Shown: positions 41,874-55,217 of the stretch, one piece after another
Numbering within the stretch: position 1 is the stretch's first letter
Layout of the letters: every line of letters starts with the position of its first letter
Source: Antitrichia curtipendula
Lineage: Eukaryota > Streptophyta > Bryopsida > Hypnales > Leucodontaceae
Direction: 5' to 3'
Assembly (NCBI GenBank): GCA_951230915.1
Contig: OX579635.1
Span: 10,912,001-10,976,000, forward strand
Length of the DNA stretch: 64,000 bases
Position numbers and translations under genes: made by a program
The notes under the pieces: generated by a model
What the model was told of the DNA's origin: nothing
The model's input: only the letters and a program-made list of their open reading frames with translations
Database searches by the model: none

Positions 41874-42451
41874 CACAAAGAACATAATGGATCAAACATA
41901 TAGATGTGTTTCAAATCAAAATGTAGCAATGCCATATGTCTCGATATTGTTACACAAATTTTTGTAGAAAAAGTGCTTTGACATTGTGAGCATTGACATG
42001 ACCACCCAAAGCATCAAGAACATTCAATGGTTGGAATTCTACCAAATGCCTTCTATTACTTTCATTGCTAGTTTGTTCAAGTAATTCTTCCTTCCATCTT
42101 CCCACCCCCCCTTCAAGGTCGACTACTTCATCACCATGAGAATGCATCAAATTTCCTCAACCATTCTGAGTGGCATTGTGTATAATATGGGGGTAAGTAA
42201 GTATGAAACACCTAGTAATTTGGTTGTAATTAGGAAGTAGTACTAGAAATGTTAAAGCTTTTGGAAAAAATTCTTAAAATAAGATAAATAAATAAAACAA
42301 TAGAACATTACAAATATGGTATTTTCAAAAATTGAGTTCTAAGAAAAAATTATCTAAAATTTACACACAAAACAAGTTGATGGAAAATTGTAGGATATTA
42401 AACACTTTAATGTTTAACACTTAAACGCAATTTGATTCCCAACCGGTCAAC
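41874..42451. other. AT-rich spacer
   Basis: A short - strand frame at 41950-42150 (VDLEGGVGRWKEELLEQTS ... NVLDALGGHVNAHN) looks slightly protein-like but is unsupported. Confidence 0.25.
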
Positions 42452-42733
42452 TTAAAGAACATAACAAAGAATTTTGGTGTTGGAGACAAGTTTACAAATG
42501 GGCATCACAACACAATAAACTCTCCCTACGTTGGCTACAAGTTTGTGTAGCCAAAAAAACACTCGTACACCCTTTCTAAACAATTGATGTTCTTCCACAA
42601 CTTTGATTTTGTTGTCCTCCAAGCTCATTGGATTTGTTGAGCACACATGAGAAAGTCTAGCCCATTCATTGAAAGAACCATTAAGAAACAAAGCAAGAAT
42701 TATGTTTAGGATAGACGACCCGTTTGTGATCAT
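42452..42733 (-). CDS. putative ORF, unknown product
   Basis: 93 codons on the - strand starting MITNGSSILNIILALFLNGS and ending CKLVSNTKILCYVL. It contains GVRVFFWLHKLVANVGRVYC, which is protein-like in composition. It may be a relic exon of a transposon or host gene together with 41950-42150 on the same strand. No family was recognised; it could be chance. Confidence 0.2.
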   Translation of the reverse strand: MITNGSSILNIILALFLNGSFNEWARLSHVCSTNPMSLEDNKIKVVEEHQLFRKGVRVFFWLHKLVANVGRVYCVVMPICKLVSNTKILCYVL

Positions 42734-44290
42734 GCACCCATTTTTGCTCTATGAACTGCTATAATTCCAAACAGATTTCAAAGAATCACAGATTAGTCTG
42801 ACAAAAAAAAGTGAGAAATATCACCAATTGGAAAGTTGACAATTAGAAGACTGATACCATATTTAGTATATCAACTATGGAAATCAAGCATTCTTGATTT
42901 TGTAACCAATAGTTAGCTAGAAATATGGCAGCCTATATAGCGAATATAGGTGAAACAAAATTTACACTTTGAAAAATTTATAGTAATTTTGTTTTGGGAA
43001 AAAAAATTGAAAAAATATAAAATCCTACTGAAATGTATTTCTCCACATACAAAAAAAGTTTCCTTCATCATATTTGCAGTGCAAATATGTAAAATTGCTT
43101 AAGTAAGCGGAAACAAATTGTTTACTCTATCCTATAGCAAAATATCTGAAAGGCTAGAAAGGTCCTTTAAGAGTCAAAATGTAAGAAAACAATAAATTTA
43201 TATTCAAAAATATAAAACAAAAATAACTTGATGGAGATGAGATTCTATCCAAAAGTGATAGAATAGTTTTTGTAAATCTTCAAAAGTGCTCATGCACCAT
43301 AGCCTCTTTGAACCCTTGTGGAAGATATTGTAATTTTATATATATATTTTTTTGTTATCATATATTTTGTAACAATTCCCTCAAAATCCTTAATGCAAAA
43401 ATCGTAAATCTTAAATCCTAAATTTTAATTCATCTCTTAAGATTATTATTTAAATATTATAAAAATATAAAATAATGTATAGCTTACCCATGAACCCATG
43501 AAAGACTACTGGGTAGTCAAAAAATTTAGAATTGTAAAAATGTGTTATAAAATGAAACCTAAAAGCATAATGATGATCTTTGAATTAAAATTACAAAAGA
43601 TGATCCCTAAATCATTTCCATATAGTTTAATCTTCAATTGTAGTTTTCAATATTTTTTTAAAAATAAATTTCCAAACCAAAAATTAAAAAATCTAAAATC
43701 TAAAATTAAAAAACTCATCCAAGATTGATTGTTAGACCATATAAATGTAATTTTCATAAGAATCTATTTCCTATAAGTTTGAAATGAGAAATTTCACTTG
43801 TTGTGATTTTTGAAGATTTACATTTTACTTACTAATTTGAGTAGATTTGTTGGGATCAATTTTTGAACTATAATAGTTATTTTTTAAAGTAAAATGTATT
43901 TGTACTCTTTGAACTATAGAATATTTGCACCACAAAGTTTTAATAACCTCTATTTTAAAATATTAGTGAATTGCATAAGAATCTATAAGAATTTAGATGA
44001 TCAAAATAACAAGAATGTGTTTTTAGAACATGTTTTTGTTCTTTTGTTGATCAAATTTTGGATGTTGTTGTGTAGACGGAGGATTTACTTTGGAGAAACA
44101 CTAAGTTCTTAGCTATGCCTAGATTTGGCCCAAGACACGAGGGAATTTATAATCTCAAAAGGTCACATATGTGTAGTTTTGGATATACACCTAAATCCAA
44201 GGAGTATTTTATAGCACCCCATAAGTAATGCTTATAAATTAAAATCATTCCACATTATTCCAAAAACATTCCAAAATATTCTCTTGTATG

Positions 44291-44293
<3 letters not shown>
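42734..44293. other. AT-rich spacer
   Basis: A remnant of the piggyBac-like family may end near 43170 (AAAGGTCCTTTAAGAGTC). No genes. Confidence 0.25.

Positions 44294-44331
<38 letters not shown>
44294..44331. repeat. (TA)n microsatellite
   Basis: About 19 uninterrupted TA units, preceded by TGTATG repeats. Confidence 0.95.
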
Positions 44332-44333
<2 letters not shown>

Positions 44334-44860
44334 CAAAGAATAAAATGCAATGTTGGATTGAACTCATATAGTTTTCTACTTTTTGCTAGTGCCTCCTCCA
44401 AATTTATAACCACATGAAAGTATGAGTAAAACAAATTTATTTAGTATATATGTATATAATATTTTTATAATCATGTACAAATAGATGTGTATCAATATTC
44501 ATGCAATATATAAATCAAACCATATTCATATTTGTACAAAAATCATATAAATTGTGTACAATGTTGTATATTTCTATATGAGCCGTGTAATAGGTAAACA
44601 AATTTGTATAAAAAGATCCTTGAAAGTGTAGTTAGCATTCAAATGAGTGCCACAACCTCTTCAAAATTTTAATTCAAGATTGTAACACAAATTTGTGAAA
44701 AGCTAACACAAATTTCTCAAAGCTCCCAAAATTTTAGAACTCGATCTTTTAATGATTGTATTTAAAGTTGTTTGAAGACTACCTTTTCAAATTTGTTGGC
44801 AACTCCACACCATTTTACTTCCAAGACCATATCTTTTACTTCCTAAATCCAAACTAACAA
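44332..44860. other. AT-rich spacer, nothing recognised
   Basis: No supported feature. Confidence 0.35.
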
Positions 44861-45200
44861 TTCTATACCTTTATAAAAATCTAACAATGCAATAAAAACT
44901 CACATAAAATTTCAAAATTTATATACTTTCTAAACAAACTTTATAACCAATTATATTCTTTGCCCTTGAATTTGGCAACAAACTACCCCTCTCTTTGCTC
45001 TAGCAAGCATAACTTGTACATACAAACTAAAAAGTAAGAGTTTTATATATTTTTTAAAACTTAATAATTCAATACATAATCATTTCAAATCTCAAAACTA
45101 AATACTTCCTAACCAAACTTTAAGGACATTCAAACATTCTGCCCTTGAATTCTATGACAATTGACCCTCTTTCACCCCCATCACATATAACTTTCACATA
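44861..45200. repeat. diverged ~180-bp tandem duplication
   Basis: TTTGCCCTTGAATTTGGCAA ... CATACAAACTAAAAAGTAAG (about 44960-45035) and TCTGCCCTTGAATTCTATGA ... CATACAAACTCCAAATAAG (about 45140-45215) are diverged copies, with matching AAACAAACTTTATAACC / ACCAAACTTTAAGGACA upstream. Confidence 0.45.
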
Positions 45201-48200
45201 CAAACTCCAAATAAGGCGAGTCAATTTTTTTGAATTTACAATTAAAAAAAAAATTCCTCTCAAATTTTCAATACAAAACTCACTATGTCTCTTCAAATAC
45301 TTGTCAAATAAAATCTTTTTTGATGGAGAAATAAAAAGTTTGCTTCTTATACTTCTACTCTACCCACCTAATCAAACCGACCTCAGTCCATACTGTACTA
45401 CATGGACCTCTATTTCTCCTCCACAGTTCTATCCATATTTCTTAAATGGATCTATAATCCTTCAACATCCAAAAGAAAGATAAGAAAGAACTTCACCTTT
45501 TATTTCAACAACTTACTTAAGTCTAAATAAAATATGAAATTGTCTCAAAATAAAAAAATTTAAATTTTAAAAATAAAATAAAATGGGACTTAATAGTTAA
45601 TGAATGGGGCAATAAAAGTCTAGTGAAAGAAAAACTAGTTGCCAAGTTGTGGAATTGATTGACTAGTTTAGTTGTTTATTTTGTCGTTTGATCTAGATTT
45701 GAGTCCCATTGGGCAACTTTTGACTTAGCACTATGTAGAATGAGTGCAATTAAATTGGAATTTTTGTAGTGTATGGTTTCCAATTTTTAAATGTTATTTG
45801 TGGTCTTCTAGCCTTTTGGGTTTAGATGAGAGTGCTAAATAGGTGTTATAGTAATAAATCTAGTTCATGTTGTGTTAGTGGTGAAGGGAGTTAGGTGTTA
45901 TCCAAGTTGGCATTGTCATGTGAAATGGGATTTAAGGAGTCGCATTGTTCATATTCGGTAGCTGGGAGTTGAAATGTTGAGTGTTTAACTTCTTTTCAAA
46001 TTGGAATTGTCACGCAATGCCAAATATGAGTGGATAAATCCCAACCTAAAGGTTGCAAATCTGCATTTTTTTATGGTGATTAAAGTGAAAAGTTTTTATG
46101 CTAAATAGTGCCGTTGTGTGTGTGGTGCAATTTTGAAATTGTTGAAGTAGTTGTATGCATGTATGTGATTATATGCTAAAAGTTTGTATTGTGTTGTGTG
46201 AGCCTAATTGGAGTTATTGAGATCATGAATTGTATATCAATTGGTGGTTGTTGTTGTAGTCTAGTGTAAATGACTATTTGAGTAATAAAAAAAAAAAATT
46301 GTATATGAAGATAATTGAAGAATATTATGAGATTCTTTGGTTCTAGTTGGAGTCTATTGTTGATTTTTTGAATGTGTCAATGTCTAAGACAATTGGGTGT
46401 GTTATGTCTACATTCCTAAGTTGTGATATTTAAATTGGGAAACAAACCTATTAGCTTGTTGATTTTGCTTAACAGCCTCCTTAGGATTGAACTTATTACA
46501 CAAATAGGTATGTCCCAAAATGGTGATTATTCTAATTCAACACACTTTAGAGAGATAATACATGAAAGTTGTACTATCAACCCACGACCTCCCCCATGAG
46601 CTATGACAAAATATTGAACATCTAAAATAGGTTAACAAGTTTTATCATTGAACTAAATTGTGGTTTTCATCATGCCCCCTCCTTTTGTCCGTTATTTTTT
46701 TTCTTCAAGAAAGCTTAATCAAAACCAAAATACATAATAATTTTTTTTTTAATAATGAAACAATTTACAGCATGACAAAGTGTAGCCCTTGAGTAGTAAA
46801 TGCTTATATAGTGTAGGGACATTAGAGAATATATGATACAAATTGAATCTATCATATATTCAAGGTGCCCCAAATGCTTGGTGTCCACTAATTTTGCACC
46901 AAAAACAACACTAAAAAGTTCACCCATATTGCCACAACAAATTTGCGCTTTCATAAAAAAAACTCAAGACAATTTACACCTCATAATTTGCATAAAATAG
47001 TAATCTTCAAAAACAAAAAATGCGAAACATGTTGTATGAAAGTTAAAATCCTAAAAATCTAATCTAAGATATTGAATATTAAATTGATATAGAAAATCCT
47101 TTTGGATCTTTAAATCTTTTTTTTTAAATTAAAAATGATCTCAATCATAATCAACAAGATTTCTAAATTTAGTATATTGTGACAAAGTCCTTTTTAAGTG
47201 TAAAGTCTCTAATCTTGGTCATATACAAATCTTCCCATAGATTTTGTTGTTGTAGTCATAAACCTTGAATAAACTCATCTATGATTTTTCCTCTACCATT
47301 AAATTCAATTCCTATTTTGTGGTGGAAATTTTCAAACTTTTTAAAACAATATTGAATAGTATAGGATAGTTGCACACTATGGTACACAAAGTTCTATTAT
47401 GCACTTGAGGTTTATAGAAATTTGCTTTAGTTTGTATTGAAATTTTGATCTTTGCACCAAAAATTGCACTTGTATATCCTCATTTTTTTTGCTTTTGACA
47501 ATTCATGACCTCCAACAAAAAAATTTAATATAAATACACCCTTACAATTGATAGAAAAGAAAAAATTAACATTGAAAAGAAAAAAAGTTTTTTTTCAAAG
47601 CCTCAAATTTAATCTAAGATTTTTGAAATTCAAAGTTAAATAGAAAAATTCAAAAAATTCCAAATTAAATTGTATGCTTTTGAAATATTCATTTCTTTGA
47701 ATTGTAAAATCTTACATTAAAAATATTGAAAATTATCTCAATAGTTCTCAATGAAATTTCTAAGTTTAGTATACATAATGCACCATAACAAAGTGTTATT
47801 TTGGTGTAAATTTTTCAATTAAGATCTCTTGAAGATTAATTTGTTTTTTTAGGATGGGTCATTTAGCCTAGGTGGACCTTTTCCCCCAAAATTGTCTTCT
47901 ACATCAAGTTTAATGTTCGTTTATTGTTAACATTTTAAAGTTTATCAAAACTTTGTTTTTAGTGAAAAGTGAAAAGAAAGTAAGAAACCCTTGTGTAGTG
48001 TAGTGTATAAATATCCTACATTTGACAAAAAAATATATATATACCATAGTATGCAAATGCCAAGTAGGTAAATCTTTAGTGCCAATGTTGTTATTGATCG
48101 GTAGCGGCAATGTTAGATAAATTGTTTGATTAAATAAATTGAATTTTAATTAGTAATATGGATATAAAAATGATTGCATTAATATTGAAGGGCCGAAATG

Positions 48201-49830
48201 TATTATAATAAATAGATTCAAAAGGTGTGATATGATTGGACACTTAAACTTATAGATAGGGTTTCTCTTTAAGGTGAAAAGACACAATAGTAAGATCTGG
48301 AAATGCACTTCAAAAATAAAATTGTTGAAAAAATGAAATCCTTACATTATGTCCAAAAGTGTTTTCAATACCATGAAGACATATGCAAGAGTTGGTACAT
48401 CATAAAAATTTCATAGTATTATTGTGGCAATAATGTCAATGCAATTGAAATTAGATGTGGCTCTTAAGAGAAATTCTATAGAAATAACTTCAACTATCTA
48501 TAAAAGAAAATCATTTTGTTAATTCTTTCATTTGACATAGTAACCCTTGTAAAAATTATGGATTTAGACAATGAAAAGTTGGCATTGCAATATATAATCT
48601 AAATTTAAAGAGCCTTACAATTATTGAAGATAAAAATAAATTATTATAGAATCTATTTATACAATACTCAAGAATTAAGATTGAAGGATAAAATTCATTG
48701 GGAGAAATTTATGAAATGGAACACTTAGAAGTATTTATTGTTGTATTTTTAGTTGCATTTCACATTGTTTTGCGGAAGATTTTAGAGTTAGGAACACATC
48801 CTTGTTATATTTAATTGTCTTTGAAGACACACATTTTTGAAGTTATATGGTTTTCTTTACATCCAAAGATTTTTTGGAATTGAAAAATACAAAGCAACAT
48901 GGCTACTAAGGTTAGTGAAGTTTTGAACATCACAAAAGCACAAAGTGTATGCACAAGCACATTTTCATTGTATTATGATGGATTATTGCAAGAATGGGCA
49001 ATGTTTGGAAAAACAAATCGACCTTCTTATAAAATTTTATACTTAAAAAGATGATTTTTTGAGAAAATATCTAAGATTTATAATTAGAGATTGTATTGTT
49101 CAAAAATTGTAACATTGAGCAACAATCACATAAAAATATGCAATCAAAGTTCTATTCTTTACAAATTCTATTAAAATTTCTAATTAAGTTTTGAATTCAA
49201 TAGAGTTTCTTGTCAAGTGAGATCAATCACCTATTGATGTTGCACAAATGAATTAAGTTAATGTTTTCATCTATCAAATCATTGAAAATGAGATAAATTG
49301 CTTCAAAAATCACATGAATTGCATTAAAATAGACTATTTACATCAATAAGTGAGGAATTGCTTTAAATTGCATAATGCAATTATATATTTTGTAATGATT
49401 TTATAACTATACATTTATACTATCAAGTATGATGCAAATTTACTATTAATGCGTTGTATTTGACTAGTCAAATTCAAATCATTGGCTTAAATACCATAGC
49501 ATGAGGTCACATTCAACACATTTTTGGCAAATGATTATTTAAATTAAAAAGGCATCATTCGGCATTTTTTTAATTCATAAGTTATTTGGCAATTATTTAA
49601 TATTTTTTCTAAACTTTTGGCAACTCTTCAAATAATATTTGAAGTTGAATGGTTTTCTTCATTGCATTGAAAAGTGATATTAAGGACTTTCAATGAACTC
49701 ATTATTTTTCATAGTATCTCTAGTTTGTTGTAAAGTTAGAAGAATGAATTTAGAATTAAAGTTCTTTAGTGGACAAATTTTGGAATTAAAATGTACATAT
49801 ATCTTTTCCATCATTTTTGTTTTCTTTATG
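45201..49830. other. AT-rich spacer, nothing recognised
   Basis: Only poly-A/T runs and chance open frames, such as a - strand frame at 46715-46954 (AQICCGNMGELFSVVFGAKL) that I cannot assign. No paired termini found. Confidence 0.3.
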
Positions 49831-49831
49831 T

Positions 49832-49899
49832 TTAATTTTCTTCAAATTTGGCAGTACGGCTTATTAATTTTCTTCAAATTTGGCAGTATGGCTTATTAA
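49832..49899. repeat. 32-bp tandem duplication
   Basis: ATTTTCTTCAAATTTGGCAGTA(C/T)GGCTTATTA (written as two overlapping phrases: TTCTTCAAATTTGGCAGTA and GGCTTATTA) occurs twice head to tail. Confidence 0.85.
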
Positions 49900-52213
49900 T
49901 TTCCAAAACCATTTTGCTTCAAAAATTGTAATTATTTTTTTGCTAAAGGAGACCTTACCTTGGCTATGATAATGCTTTTTAAATGTTGATGTTCAATCAA
50001 TTTTAGATTTATAAACGAATGCATTCTATTTCTATTTAGTATACAACTTTAAGTGTAATTTACAATACAATGTTCTTTTTAAAAACAAAATACCAAAAAA
50101 ATTTAGAAAAAAAAAATGGAAATGAAAAAGAAATTTAACCATGAAATGCTTGTGAGGCCAAATTTGAAATTTCAATGACATTTAGCAAGTCTAGGAGATG
50201 GAAAAATATATATTTTCATCCAATATTGGGAAGAATTTAGATGTTTTTGCAAGAAGGTGATGTTGAAAATTCTCTTTTTGTGGTATTGTTGATTTTTTTA
50301 CATAAAAAGATGATTGATCTATGGATCACCATCTTAATAGTGTAATGTGCCAACTTCAAGCTCCTTGCTATTGATGTGAATTTGAATTATAAAAGTTATC
50401 TTTTTTTAAATTTGAGTTCATCTAATGAAATGAAGTCAATGAAATGCATTTTTTAATTTTAACTTGAATTTTTATTTATTTTTAAATTGACTATTTTTTT
50501 AATTTAAAGTTTGGGCCTATAATCATGGTTAATTGATTTCTTAAATATAAAAGGACATAATACATTATTTTATTCCTTATGACATTTTAACCTATTACGT
50601 ATACCACGGAGAATTTTTATTTTTTGTGTGATTTTTTCCACTTTTAAAACAAAACGAAAAAATATTTTTAATTAATTTTTAAAATCTGAAATTTTTATGT
50701 CTTATAGAATATATATAATTTTATCTATGAATAAATATAATTTTTTAAAAGAATATAGACTCACAAAATGAGAACATTTATATTTTAAAGTTTATTTTGT
50801 AGTCATAGGTTTGTCTTTTTAGATTAAACTTCTTTAATTCAATGGAGAATAAACTTGAATTTTATTTTTAATAGACCATTGTCATTTCTATATAGTGAAA
50901 AGTTATTTTTGAATTTTTAAAATTGTATTAATTTTTAGCTTTTTAAATTGTATATGTGCTTCTATTTTATAATTTTATTACATGAGACTTTCTCATTAAA
51001 GTCAATGTAATAAATGTCTATCAATTTTGTAAAAATTTAGTATTATTATCTTTTTGTTATTGCAAGAATTGAAAGTAAATAAGTAAATATAAAAAACCAA
51101 TCCATTTGCTAATTCTAAGTCTAAGAATTAGTAAATTTTGGCCTTAGATGTTAATAAAATGCTAATTTGGGCAAGGTTGTATATCCTACATGTAAGTCAA
51201 TCTTGTAAATAATTAGGAAAAAATTGGAACATGTCTAAAATATAAAAAATTGTACAAATATTTTTGAAAATCTAATTTTCTTTAATTGTTGCCAATTCTA
51301 AATCTTCAAAAATAATTCTTGAGAAAATTTAGAATAAAGCACACATTTAACATGAATAGAAAAAAACATTAGTGCAATCAATGTCAAATAATTAGAAAGA
51401 GCAATGTGCCGAAAGTCAAGAAAATCTAATTAACTTACCAAATTGTCTAAATGCCCTAATTAAATTAGTTTGACACCAAATCTAACTTGAGTGTATAGTA
51501 TTGACTTTGGTATCAACTACATAACTAAGGACGTTGAAAGTGTATTAGTTTAAAAATTTGTTAGATATTTTTTATTGATTAATGTGCAACTTCTGTAATG
51601 TCTTCAGGAACGTTATTTATGGACGATCCTATATTTGGCCACATACTGGAAAAAATTTAATATTCTTTTCTCCACCTCCATTTTCTATAGTCCTAGATGT
51701 ATTATTGATTGAGTACACCTATTTATCTCCGAATGATTGTCTCTAATCACATCTTCCTAGATAAAACCAAATCTAAATCGAAGATATACCAAGTGAACTA
51801 ATGAGATATTGAGGCAAAATATTTTGTCCTTGAAAAAGACTTGGGCATGGTACACACATGATTTGTTTATATTAAAACAAGAAATCAATGACTTTGATCT
51901 ATTAGTATTGCACCAAACTTTTGTTGACTTTGTGGAGTGTACAAGAGTGCATACCGCAATAATTTTCAACTCCTTTTCTAATATATTTTTCTGAATAGAT
52001 TGTTTGGATAAACTGCATATACACTTGTAGTTTAAAAAAAAACAATTTGTGTTTTCTTCCATGTTAGGTGATGTTGAATTGTAATGAATCTAGAGATCAA
52101 TGTAATAAAATAATGGAAAAAAAATTCACAATTTAATGTAGTATAAAGACTAGGGAGCTTAAATACAATTTTCTTTTTGTCCAATTACACTATACTATTA
52201 ATTTTTACAAAAA
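49900..52213. other. AT-rich spacer
   Basis: A + strand phrase at about 51810-51990 (LKKTWAWYTHDLFILKQEI ... HQTFVDFVECTRVHTAI) is exon-like but unsupported by start, splice or domain evidence. Otherwise nothing. Confidence 0.25.
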
Positions 52214-52214
52214 T

Positions 52215-52490
52215 GGAAAATTTCATTAAAATGGTGGTATTCCATGTGCCATTTTCAGACCACTTAGTCTAAATTGTAAAAGTTCCATCTAAGACCAGTA
52301 TAAATTTTAGACCGTGCAGTCTAAACTGTAGAAGTGTCATCTAGAACAAGTGTAGATTTCATACATTTAGGAATAATATAGATTTTAGACATCTGGGACA
52401 GTTGTACATTTCAAACTTCTCAGTCTGAACTATAAAAACTACCAAAGTAGTGGAATAGCACCATTTTAATGAAATTGCCCATCAAACCAA
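52215..52490. mobile_element. ~276-bp MITE, copy 1
   Basis: Termini GGAAAATTTCATTAAAATGG and, inverted, CCATTTTAATGAAATTGCCC. The interior has repeated palindromic phrases such as AGACCGTGCAGTCTAAACT. Same family as 54928-55217. Superfamily not certain. Confidence 0.75.
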
Positions 52491-53014
52491 AATGTTTTTT
52501 GAAAATCACAATATTTTTGTGTGGAATCTCTTAGGTCCTATGTAAGTAAATGAAAATTGTCATCCCAATCTAACAATTCTTAAGATGTATGCATTTCTAT
52601 GTAAACAAAAAACTCTTTCTACAACACCAAAAAAATGTATACTAATTTCTTTTGGTATTAATGCATCAATATAAGGGGAATTAAATTGAAGACTTCATTG
52701 TATTAAAAGGAAAAATAAAAGACTTATGGTAATATTTTGGACCATAAATAATAGTATGAGCTTGAAAATGTATCTTTTGTAAATCCAAAAGCCATAATCA
52801 ATGTGTTCATTGGTGAAAAAAGAGGGTTGATTTTGTTTTAGTGATTTAAAATTATTCTAATTATAACCACACCTATATTGATGATTACTACTTTCACTAC
52901 TATCAGGCTTTACAAACCACCACTTTTTCAAAAGTAAGTTTTAATTTAGCAATTATTTCTATTGTCCACTCTATGTGCACATTATCATTCTTGAATAGCT
53001 ACGATTTCATTAAT
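52491..53014. other. AT-rich spacer, nothing recognised
   Basis: No supported feature. Confidence 0.3.
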
Positions 53015-53018
53015 TTAA

Positions 53019-53901
53019 CCCCTAAAGGACCGAGGTCTTTTCTCCATCAAAATACACTCAAAACTACCACTTCTATTGCAAAGAGAATAAAACTTTAAAA
53101 ATTGTTATTTTTTACAAATCTAACCGTAGGATCCTACAATAGACTAGTAGAAGAATGTATGCAAGAAATTTTAGAAACTTTGACTGCATAGATTGCAAGA
53201 TATTTGCATCCAAAGTAAAGAAAACAAGTTTTTTTGCACCTTGCTTAACTATAATTTTTTGCTTTGAATCTTCTTAGCTTAAATTTTTTGTACTATCAAT
53301 TTTGAATTTCTAATTTTTTCTGTTGAATACTTGAGTTGGGAATCTAGGAAAAAAATTCAAGAAAAAAGCACTTAATTTTTACACATTAAAAAATTGTTAA
53401 GTAGAAGTAGGTTCAAGATTGAGGGAAAAACTAAATCGTTAATAGCTCTAAAATGAAATTGAAACACAATAATCCCAACGGTGAGATTGTTCTAGCAAGC
53501 AATACAACCCTCTCTAACAAGTTTTTTTCTAAAATTGTAAAGATTGCATTCAAAAATGAATCATGGAAGTTAATTTTTCACGAAGATGCTTAGATTGCCC
53601 AAAAAACTACTCCGAATAGAATGAACCAAAGCTTCAAATGTAGACAAAAATATATAGTTTTAGGAAAAAATTTAAAAAATATTTTTTTGACTTTTTGTGA
53701 TTTTTTTGTGCTGCCCACCAACCTCCATTAGGTTTATTGTGCCATAACCTTTTATCCCAAGCACTGATTGAAGTAAAAATTATATATCCACAAAGCTCTT
53801 GCAAAACCGCACATCTTCAAAAAAATTCAAAAAAAATTGAGGTTGTAGGAACCTACCTGGATTCAAATTATCCTCCAAGGGGACAAACGGTCCTTTAGGG
53901 G
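53019..53901. mobile_element. piggyBac-like element D (best-preserved termini)
   Basis: TTAA 53015-53018, CCCCTAAAGGACCGAGG left, CGGTCCTTTAGGGG right, TTAA 53902-53905; 883 bp. Terminal inverted repeats are perfect over 13-14 bp. It is the best reference for the family; no transposase ORF. Confidence 0.8.
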
Positions 53902-53905
53902 TTAA

Positions 53906-54927
53906 ATAAACCTTAATTTTATGAGATCTACTTGCTTCATTGTTCTTAATAAACCGCCTTTCTAATAAATACTTATCACTTGATTTTGATGCAAAATTCT
54001 ATCTTTCAATTACACACACTAATGCTTGATACAAAAAATGTGCCTCGTTTCTTCTTAATAAAGCCCCTATTTTAACAAGTCACCATTTCATAATAAGCTA
54101 TTTGTTGTTACCACTTCACTTTCCTTTTCAAATTTTGCTTTTAATCACATGTGTCTTATATTAATAATATCAGTTACTTGCAATGCACTTCATATTAGTA
54201 CAACAACATTGCCATGTACTTCAAATAACCAACTGTTATTTCTTTGTAATAAATTGCATTCACTTTGTCATTTTAGATAGTCATGGCTCCAATACATAAG
54301 CTATCAGTTTACTTTTCATATCAAATCTTGCTTCTTACTACAAGTATCAATGAGTAAGACCATCAATGTGACTCTTATAATTCAAAAGACAACCACTACT
54401 CATCCTTTCACACACCAATTCAAATTGCCTACAAGTGTACTTTTCATTTATGACATAGCCACTACTGATCCTTTTATTTCACCAATTCAAATTGCCTTGT
54501 CATTTTCAATATGTCATTCTAATAAATAAACCTATACATGACATTTATATCAAATTTTGCTTCAATTTGAATTCCAACTCTATATATGAATGCATATTAT
54601 TAATAACAAGAAGTATTAAATTAACCGCAAACTTATGCAACTTAAAAAATATTATCTTTGACTCTCAAATATAAAGTTTTAATTTAAAAAAATGAAGATT
54701 TGTCATAGTCACAATGTAATAAAAAAAATTACTTAAGAATTATTTTGATGATTTTAAAGTAATTGTTGTAAACTTATTAAATATATTTGCACACTTAAAA
54801 ATACTATATGTCTATATATTATACATGTATTTTTTAGTATACTATTGATAAATAATAAATGATCACTTTAGATTATTTTTTTGTTTTTTAATAGCAAGCA
54901 AGAAATCAAGTACTTTCCAATCTACAA
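53906..54927. other. AT-rich spacer
   Basis: Two ~110-bp similar stretches (near 54100-54250 and 54250-54500: CAATGCACTTCATATTAG; CCACTAC/GATCCTTT phrases) hint at short diverged repeats. No genes. Confidence 0.3.
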
Positions 54928-55217
54928 GGAGAATTTTGTTAAAATGGCGGTATTCCATGTGCCATTTTTTAGAACACCTGGTTTGAACCATGAAAGTGTC
55001 ATTTGGACATGTATAAATTTCAAAAACCTAGAATTGGTATAGATTTCAAACCGCATGATCTGAACTGTAAAAGTGGCATGTAGGAAAGGTGTAGATTTTA
55101 GACATCTAGGAATGATATAAATTTCAGACATCTAAGGCAATTGTACATTCAAACCGTCCGATCTGAATCGTAAAAATTGCCAAATAGCGGAATAATGTCA
55201 TTTTAACAAAATTGCCC
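54928..55217. mobile_element. ~290-bp MITE, copy 2
   Basis: Termini GGAGAATTTTGTTAAAATGG and inverted CATTTTAACAAAATTGCCC. Flanks ATCTACAA on the left and ATCTACCA on the right could be an 8-bp target duplication with one change, pointing to hAT. Interior shares the CCGCATGATCTGAACTGTAA-type phrases with copy 1. Confidence 0.75.

Noticed and set aside
42840..43170. Further piggyBac-like copy ending AAAGGTCCTTTAAGAG
   Set aside because: Only a loose match at one end, no TTAA and no second terminus.
45145..45483. 112-codon + strand ORF
   Set aside because: Composition is that of A/T-rich repeat DNA with Pro/Ser/Phe/Ile bias, and it overlaps a tandem duplication.
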